Source of the DNA: Paracoccaceae bacterium
GTDB lineage: Bacteria > Pseudomonadota > Alphaproteobacteria > Rhodobacterales > Rhodobacteraceae
Length of the DNA: 64,000 bases
Assembly (NCBI GenBank): GCA_007694945.1
Contig: REER01000113.1
Span: 1-64,000 of the forward strand
Direction: 5' to 3'
Below the pieces are notes generated by a model. The model ran no database searches. It saw only the letters and a program-made list of their open reading frames with translations, and was not told the origin of the DNA. Shown here in pieces: positions 58,099 to 64,000 of this stretch (position 1 is its first letter; every line of letters starts with the position of its first letter). The position numbers were made by a program, and so were the translations under genes.

Positions 58099-58566
58099 TC
58101 AATTGTTTTCGGACTCGCTGTCAGTGGTTTTCCACAGATCCGAGAACGCATCCCAGGCATTGGCAAAGCCTGCCATCAGCTCGTCCCAGGCGCTGCCGGT
58201 GCTTTCCTGCAGCGCGCCATAACGCTCGCCCATCTCGTTGCGGGCCTGCCGCAATGACCGCAACTGCTCACGGCCCGCTTCTTTCGCAGCGTCATCCATG
58301 TCGGCCCAGTTCTCGCGCAAGGTTTCTTCCCGGCGCTCGATCTCGGCATCCAGACGGTCTAGCGCCTCGCGGACGGTGGCCAGCGTTTCGTCACGCTCCT
58401 GCGCGGAATACTCCGCAACAGCCTCCATCGCCTTGGAGACTTCGGCGCGCACATCATCTACCGTGGTCAGCTCGGCATCGTCCTGCCCAAGGGCGGGCAG
58501 GGTAAGGGCGCAACTCAGCGCTCAGGCCAAGGCGCCGACCTTCAGACGACGGGTATGGAAATTCAT
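58099..58566 (-). pseudogene. Exported coiled-coil protein gene with in-frame TGA in the signal peptide region
   Basis: ATG at 58566: MNFHTRRLKVGALA-TGA-ALSCALTLPALGQDDAELTTVDDVRAEVSKAMEAVAEYSAQERDET...; frame otherwise open to 58099. Confidence 0.65.
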
Positions 58567-58580
58567 CGGCACCACCTCCC

Positions 58581-58868
58581 TCATTTGAAACGCTCTTTCG
58601 CACGTTCGAACGTGTTCGTAGCCTTGTCCCAGATGCTCTCGAAGCCTGCCTTGACGTCATCCCACGCGCTGTCGCTGGCCTCGGCCATCTCGTCCAGCTT
58701 TTCCTTGGCCTCGTCACGTTGGGCGCGGAGTTCCTTGATCTGATTTTCATATTCGATCTTCGCGTCGGCCTTGGCCTCATCGGCCTTGGCCTGCAGTTTT
58801 TCGATATCTGCGTTCCACTGGTCAATACGAGCCTTGGCCTTTTCGACATACTGTTCGCGTTCGGACAT
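58581..58868 (-). CDS. Small coiled-coil protein, apparent paralogue of the adjacent gene
   Basis: MSEREQYVEKAKARIDQWNADIEKLQAKADEAKADAKIEYENQIKELRAQRDEAKEKLDEMAEASDSAWDDVKAGFESIWDKATNTFERAKERFK. Confidence 0.8.
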   Translation of the reverse strand: MSEREQYVEKAKARIDQWNADIEKLQAKADEAKADAKIEYENQIKELRAQRDEAKEKLDEMAEASDSAWDDVKAGFESIWDKATNTFERAKERFK

Positions 58869-58941
58869 CGTGATCTCCTTGTAATTGCAATGGTGGCTTT
58901 TGCTTATCAGACCATTGAAACGCATTTTCAGGGTCATGGCA

Positions 58942-58955
58942 TTGACCCAAGTTAA
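58942..58955. promoter_or_regulatory. Crp/Fnr-like site TTGAC-CCAA-GTTAA in a divergent promoter
   Basis: 73 bp from the coiled-coil gene start and 58 bp from the cupin start. Confidence 0.65.
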
Positions 58956-59013
58956 CGACGAATAACAGACTGCAAGGGCATGGTGCAGGCATGAAACCAA
59001 GGAGGCCAACAAG

Positions 59014-59391
59014 ATGTCAGAGACAGAAAAGCTTTCGCTGCCGATCATGCAGCTTGCACGTCAAAATGACGAATTTCGCAAGGTCATCTGGACGGGCGAG
59101 AAGACGCAACTGGTGCTGATGGCAATTCCCGTAGGCGGCGAGATTGGCGGCGAGGTCCATGAAGGCCACGACCAGCTGCTCTATTTCGTGCAAGGCACAG
59201 GTATGGCCAAGATTGGCGATGTGGAATGCAAGATCGCCGAGGGCGATGTCGGTATCGTCCCATCAGGCACGTATCACAACTTTCGCAATACCGGGTTGGG
59301 CATGCTGAAACTCTTTACCACCTATAGCCCACCCGAGCATGAACCGGGCACCGAACACGTCACCAAACGCGAAGCGGATATGGACGGATAG
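59014..59391 (+). CDS. Cupin domain protein
   Basis: GGEIGGEVHEGHDQLLYFVQGTGMAKIGDVECKIAEGDVGIVPSGTYHNFRNTG. Confidence 0.92.
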   Translation: MSETEKLSLPIMQLARQNDEFRKVIWTGEKTQLVLMAIPVGGEIGGEVHEGHDQLLYFVQGTGMAKIGDVECKIAEGDVGIVPSGTYHNFRNTGLGMLKLFTTYSPPEHEPGTEHVTKREADMDG

Positions 59392-59395
59392 CGGG

Positions 59396-60808
59396 ATGAA
59401 GATGGACACAATCATCGTGGGCGCAGGTACGGCGGGGCTGTCTGCCCTGCGCGAGGTGCGGCGCTACACCGACGATTTTCTGCTGGTCAATGACGGGCAT
59501 TGGGGCACGACCTGTGCCACCAATGGCTGCATGCCCTCCAAGGCGCTGATCGAGGTGGCGAATGCCTTTCACCGCCGTCATGCAATGGACAGTTTCGGGA
59601 TACGCGAAACAGACGCGTTGCGCGTCGATATTCCGGCCGTGCTTGCCCATGTGCGCAAGCTACGTGACAGTTTTGTGGCCGGGCCGGAATCGGTGCCGTC
59701 AACGCTTGGCGACCGCGCGATTTCAGGCCGTGCGCGACTTTTAGGCCCAGATTGCATCGCAGTGAATGGCGACACGATCAAGGCGCGCGCAATCATACTG
59801 GCACCGGGCAGCCAACCCATCGTGCCGCGTGACTGGGCCAATTTTGGCGACCGTGTTCTGACGACGGATAGCCTGTTCGAGCAGACGGACCTGCCGCACC
59901 GCATCGCAGTAATCGGCATGGGGGCGATTGGGGTCGAGATTGCGCAGGCGCTGGCGCGGCTTGGCAGATCGGTTGCGGGGTTTGATGCAGCGGATGGGCT
60001 GGCGGGCATTGACGACGCGCAGGTGCTCGCAGCCTTTCAACCACTTCTGGAGCGGGAAATGACGCTGCATTTGGGGGCACCCGCCGAACTGGAGGCGCAA
60101 AACGGGGCTATTCGCGTGACGGGCTCGGGCGGCCCGTTCGAGGCTGACGCAGTTTTGCTGGCCATGGGGCGGCGTCCGAATGTTGAAGATCTAGGACTCG
60201 ATACCCTGGGCGTGCTGCTGGACGATGACGGCTTGCCCAAGCTTGACCCGACCACGCAGCGCATCGGTGATCTGCCGGTTTTTCTTGTGGGTGATGCAAA
60301 TGCGTACCGCGCCCTGCAGCATGAAGCCGCAGATGAGGGGCATATCGCAGGCCGCAATGCGGCACCAAATGCCCGGGCGCAGTCCCATTGCCGCCGTACA
60401 CCTCTGTCCATTGCCTTCTCATCACCACAGGTGGCCCGCGTCGGCCACCCCCTATCAGCCATTCAGGACAGGAGCATTGTCAGCGCAGAGGCAGATTTCT
60501 CCAGACAGGGCCGCGCCCGTATAATGGGACATGCAGAAGGTGTGTTGCGTGTTCACGCAGAACGGGCGAGCGGCAAGATATTGGGTGCCGAGATGTGCGT
60601 GCCCGCAGCCGAACACCTTTCCCATCTGATCGCCCTAGCCATTGAGCGCGGCTTGACGGTGTCCGAGATGCTGGCAATGCCATTCTATCACCCGGTGCTG
60701 GAAGAAGGATTGCGCGGGGCGTTGCGGCAACTGCAAAAAGACCTGCCTGTTGAGGTGGGTTCTGACCTGTCAGGCTGCGAGAGTATCGGACATGATGCGC
60801 TTGACTGA
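59396..60808 (+). CDS. Dihydrolipoamide dehydrogenase-like flavoprotein disulfide reductase
   Basis: DTIIVGAGTAGLSALREVRRY, WGTTCATNGCMPSKALIEVAN redox motif, IAVIGMGAIGVEIAQALARLG. Confidence 0.9.
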   Translation: MKMDTIIVGAGTAGLSALREVRRYTDDFLLVNDGHWGTTCATNGCMPSKALIEVANAFHRRHAMDSFGIRETDALRVDIPAVLAHVRKLRDSFVAGPESVPSTLGDRAISGRARLLGPDCIAVNGDTIKARAIILAPGSQPIVPRDWANFGDRVLTTDSLFEQTDLPHRIAVIGMGAIGVEIAQALARLGRSVAGFDAADGLAGIDDAQVLAAFQPLLEREMTLHLGAPAELEAQNGAIRVTGSGGPFEADAVLLAMGRRPNVEDLGLDTLGVLLDDDGLPKLDPTTQRIGDLPVFLVGDANAYRALQHEAADEGHIAGRNAAPNARAQSHCRRTPLSIAFSSPQVARVGHPLSAIQDRSIVSAEADFSRQGRARIMGHAEGVLRVHAERASGKILGAEMCVPAAEHLSHLIALAIERGLTVSEMLAMPFYHPVLEEGLRGALRQLQKDLPVEVGSDLSGCESIGHDALD

Positions 60809-60817
60809 CCTGCCATC

Positions 60818-61987
60818 ATGGTTCCCGTGACACCAACCATCTGGCTGGCCTCAGCCGGGTTTGTCGCCACTGCAATCAGCTTTGGCCCTGCGCGTATGGG
60901 CTTTGGCCTGTTCCTGCCCACCTTCCGCGAGGCGTTCGACCTGAGCACCACGCAGGCCGGGTTCATCGCCAGCCTTGGGTTTCTGGCCTTTCTTGCAGCG
61001 CTGCCGATGACGGCCTGGCTTGGCACGCGCGTCGGCCAGAGGGTGCCTGTCGTGTTGGGCGCCGGTTCGGCGGCACTGGGCTTCGCGCTTGTCGCGGGGG
61101 CCCAAGGCAGCACGGGTCTGGCGGCGGGCATCGCGCTTGCCGGGGCGAGTGCGGGTTTCTGCTGGGCACCGTTCAATGACGCCGCAGAACGCGTGGTGTC
61201 CCCGGCCGCGCGCCCAAGTGCACTTTCGGCAATCGCCACGGGAACCACAGTGGGCGTTGGCGCGACCGGGGCGCTGTATCTCGGCGTGACTGTCGGGGCA
61301 TTCGACTGGCGACTGGTCTGGGGCATGTTCGCCGCCCTTGGCCTGGCGGGGGCGATTGTGGCGATGCGTGGCGTTCCCGGGGGACGCGTGGCCGAACGCG
61401 CCCGGACCACCGACACGCGCGGGTTTCTGCGCCGGGATGTCGCGCCCCTTTATGGTGCCGCACTCTGCTTTGGCATCAGCAACGCGGTCTATCTTGCCTT
61501 TGCAGCCGATCATGTCGTGGCTTCTGGCGGTCTTGACGGGTTGCCCGATGAAGGGGCAGCGGCCATGATCTTTCTGAGCTACGGCATCTGCGGGCTTGCA
61601 GGTCTGACCACCGGGCGCCTTGAGGCATGGATTGGACTGGTTGCGCTGCTTGGGGTGATATTTGCAGCCTTCACCGGCTCGCTTGTGCTGCTCGCCCTGT
61701 GGCCGGGTGGCTGGGGCGCGGTGCTGGCGTCGGCAGGGCTGCACGGCGCCGCCGTGATGATGATCAGCGCCATCCTGTCATTCTGGAGCCTGCGGCTGTT
61801 TCCAGGCCGGGGGTCGCTTGGCTTCACCGCCGCCCTCATCGGTGTCGCTGTGGGCAGCGTTGCAGGTCCGGCCGTCATGGGCGTGCTGGCGGACGCAACG
61901 AGCCTGCGGGGAGCATTGCTTGCAACGGCCGCAGCGCCGCTGCTCGCCACGATAGGCTTTGCCACCCGGGTGTCCCGGCGCTTGTGA
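60818..61987 (+). CDS. MFS transporter
   Basis: 12-TM MFS-like sequence; follows the disulfide reductase closely. Confidence 0.85.
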   Translation: MVPVTPTIWLASAGFVATAISFGPARMGFGLFLPTFREAFDLSTTQAGFIASLGFLAFLAALPMTAWLGTRVGQRVPVVLGAGSAALGFALVAGAQGSTGLAAGIALAGASAGFCWAPFNDAAERVVSPAARPSALSAIATGTTVGVGATGALYLGVTVGAFDWRLVWGMFAALGLAGAIVAMRGVPGGRVAERARTTDTRGFLRRDVAPLYGAALCFGISNAVYLAFAADHVVASGGLDGLPDEGAAAMIFLSYGICGLAGLTTGRLEAWIGLVALLGVIFAAFTGSLVLLALWPGGWGAVLASAGLHGAAVMMISAILSFWSLRLFPGRGSLGFTAALIGVAVGSVAGPAVMGVLADATSLRGALLATAAAPLLATIGFATRVSRRL

Positions 61988-62037
61988 ATGGCCTTGATTT
62001 GCAGGCGCGCGGCCAGAAGGATCATGGTCTTGGCCGA

Positions 62038-62051
62038 TTGACCCGTATCAA
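62038..62051. promoter_or_regulatory. Crp/Fnr-like site, one mismatch: TTGAC-CCGT-ATCAA
   Basis: 54 bp upstream of the APH/AAA gene. Confidence 0.5.
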
Positions 62052-62105
62052 TGCATGTTGACCGCGATCTGCTATCGCTGGCGCCATTGCTTGGAAAGGG
62101 AACGT

Positions 62106-63638
62106 ATGGGTCAAAATGGGCAGACAGCGGCAAAGACCTTTCTGGCGGATCCCGAAACACACGGGCTGACGGGATCTGTGGAAAGGATCGACACCCATAT
62201 CTCCCATCTGTTCCTGATCGGCGCGCGGGCTTTCAAGCTGAAGCGTGCGGCGGAGCTGCCCTATCTGGATTTCTCAACCCCGGAGCAAAGGCTGGCTGCC
62301 TGCGAAAAAGAACTGCGCCTCAATCGCCGGACCGCGCCGGAACTCTATCTTGCGCTTCGCCGGATCACGACAGGCGATGACGGCCCCGAATTCGACGGGA
62401 CAGGACCACTTCTTGATGCCGTGGTGGAGATGCGCCGCTTCGATCAGGACACCATCTTCGATCGCATGGCGCAGAAGGGGACACTGACATCGCAGAATCT
62501 GGACGAACTGGCATGCGAGATCACGGCCCTTCATGCCGCAGCCGAAGTGGATGCGGCTGCTGACGGCGTGGAGAACATTGCCGGTGTTCTGAAAATCAAC
62601 GTCGCGGGCTTCGAGCCAAGCGATGTCTTCACGCCAGACGAGGTCTCGCGCCTCACCGCCGCGTTCGAGGCCAGCCTTGAAGCGTATGCCGCACGGCTGA
62701 AGACGCGGGCGCAGGCGGGTCAGGTGCGCCGCTGTCATGGCGACCTGCACCTGCGCAACATCTGCCAGCACGCAGGACGCGTGCGGCTTTTCGATTGCCT
62801 GGAGTTCAACGACGCGCTGGCGACTGTCGATGTGCTCTATGATCTGGCATTTCTGGCGATGGATCTGTGGCATCGCGGCTTGTGCACCGAAGCATCCGGC
62901 GTGGTGAACCGATATTTCGACACAGGGTCGCAGGAAGATGGCTTTGTGCTGATGCCCTTCTTCACGGCCTTGCGCGCCACAGTGCGCGCGCATGTTACTG
63001 CAACCCAGACCATGTCCGCCATCGGCGATCGGGCCGCGCTGGCGGAGGAGGCACGCGCCTATTTCGATCTGGCCGAGCGCCTGCTCAAGCCACAAGCGGC
63101 ACGGCTGGTGGCTATTGGGGGCCTGAGCGGGTCCGGCAAGTCGACCCTTGCCGAAGCGCTTGCGCCTCATCTTGGTGTTGCCCCGGGCGCGAGGGTGATC
63201 AGCAGCGACCGCACACGCAAGGCCATGTTCAACACCGCCCCCGATCAGGCGCTGCCGGCCAAGGCTTACAGCCCCGATGTCTCGGCGCAGGTGTACGCAG
63301 ACATGGCAGAGCGCGCGCAATGGCTTCTTGCTGATGGGGTCAGCGTGATTGCTGACGCCGTGCATGACCGCGTCGAGGATCGCGCGCGGATCGCTGCTGC
63401 GGCAAGCCCTGCCCGCGTACCATTCAGCGGGCTCTGGCTGCAGACCGATCCTGACCAGCTGCAGGTGCGACTGAAAACGCGCGATCCCGGCGCGTCAGAC
63501 GCCAACGCTGATGTGCTGGCCAAACAACTTGCGGGCGCGCCGACCATCACGGAGTGGCAGAGCATTTCCACAACCGGGTCGCTTGCTGACAGCCTGGAGA
63601 GGGCGCTGACGCTGCTGAACAGGGCCGCAGCCAGGTAG
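62106..63638 (+). CDS. Bifunctional aminoglycoside phosphotransferase-like / P-loop kinase protein
   Basis: APH-like CHGDLHLRNICQHAGRVRLFDCLEFND and Walker A GGLSGSGKSTLAEAL. Confidence 0.9.
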   Translation: MGQNGQTAAKTFLADPETHGLTGSVERIDTHISHLFLIGARAFKLKRAAELPYLDFSTPEQRLAACEKELRLNRRTAPELYLALRRITTGDDGPEFDGTGPLLDAVVEMRRFDQDTIFDRMAQKGTLTSQNLDELACEITALHAAAEVDAAADGVENIAGVLKINVAGFEPSDVFTPDEVSRLTAAFEASLEAYAARLKTRAQAGQVRRCHGDLHLRNICQHAGRVRLFDCLEFNDALATVDVLYDLAFLAMDLWHRGLCTEASGVVNRYFDTGSQEDGFVLMPFFTALRATVRAHVTATQTMSAIGDRAALAEEARAYFDLAERLLKPQAARLVAIGGLSGSGKSTLAEALAPHLGVAPGARVISSDRTRKAMFNTAPDQALPAKAYSPDVSAQVYADMAERAQWLLADGVSVIADAVHDRVEDRARIAAAASPARVPFSGLWLQTDPDQLQVRLKTRDPGASDANADVLAKQLAGAPTITEWQSISTTGSLADSLERALTLLNRAAAR

Positions 63639-63714
63639 GACCTGCAAGCGCAGACGAAAAGCCGCCAACGCTGGATGAAGTTGGCGCGCCATGGAAACCA
63701 GAAGGAGCCTTGTG

Positions 63715-64000
63715 ATGAAACCGCAACCACCCGAGATCCCGACCCTGAAAGAAGCGCTAAAGCAGCCTTGCAAGCATCGCGACATGGCGCTGGCGATGGA
63801 GCCGATGCCGAATTACAGCAACACCCCCGATGGCCCGAATGAGACGCCCATTGCCTTCTGGGCTGCGTGGGAGCTGACCGACCGCCCGCGCCGGATCGCC
63901 TTGCTTCTGGATGATTGCCAAGAAGAATACCGGGCCTACGCTGGTGACATTCTGCCCAACATCATGAGAATTCTGGACAGGTTTCGTGCTGCACAATCCG
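63715..64000 (+). CDS. Hypothetical protein, runs off the window
   Basis: ATG after aaggagccttgtg; MKPQPPEIPTLKEALKQPCKHRDMALAMEPMPNYSNTPDGPNETPIAFWAAWELTDRPRRIALLLDDC... open to the end. Confidence 0.65.
   Translation, partial: MKPQPPEIPTLKEALKQPCKHRDMALAMEPMPNYSNTPDGPNETPIAFWAAWELTDRPRRIALLLDDCQEEYRAYAGDILPNIMRILDRFRAAQS

Noticed and set aside
58522-58524. In-frame TGA as a selenocysteine codon
   Set aside because: Located in a signal peptide hydrophobic core where selenocysteine is implausible; no SECIS hairpin evident directly downstream.
1-64000. CRISPR arrays, rRNA operons, complete prophage or toxin-antitoxin pairs
   Set aside because: No regularly spaced direct repeats, rRNA sequence, phage structural genes or convincing TA pair seen.

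Overview
64 kb of GC-rich DNA whose gene content and order look like an alphaproteobacterium of the Rhodobacteraceae (inferred from gene families and synteny, no search run). The first ~45 kb is mostly housekeeping and metabolic: ptsN fragment, hpf, lptBAC, rnd, hsp20, a form II (AYRGAGR) CO-dehydrogenase-like coxSLM cluster with XdhC and a molybdopterin-binding protein, gst, sodB, a sarcosine oxidase operon, ccmI-ruvX, an Opp-type ABC transporter, gpsA-tsaD/hemD-mitofilin-hemY, tRNA-Thr, photolyase, GT61, a Kef-type antiporter, divergent Fe3+ ABC genes, proS and tRNA-Ser. After tRNA-Ser there is an IS1380-type transposase tail fused in frame to a truncated glutaredoxin. It is followed by an accessory-looking block (45-64 kb): P-type ATPase, dodecin, phasin, Crp/Fnr regulator, CBS protein, MaoC-Pta fusion, phaC-phaB-thiolase, SDR, small coiled-coil proteins, cupin, flavoprotein disulfide reductase, MFS and an APH/AAA kinase. 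The main discovery candidate is a repeated 18-bp palindrome, CATTRAC-N4-GTYAATG. Its core TTRAC-N4-GTYAA occurs exactly six times and with one mismatch twice. Every copy I found is intergenic, mostly 50-85 bp upstream of start codons in this block, plus one upstream of the distant hsp20. It looks like the operator of a Crp/Fnr-type regulon joining PHB storage, dodecin, CBS, Hsp20 and uncharacterised coiled-coil proteins. The Crp/Fnr gene inside the block has a non-FNR-like recognition helix and is the obvious candidate regulator.
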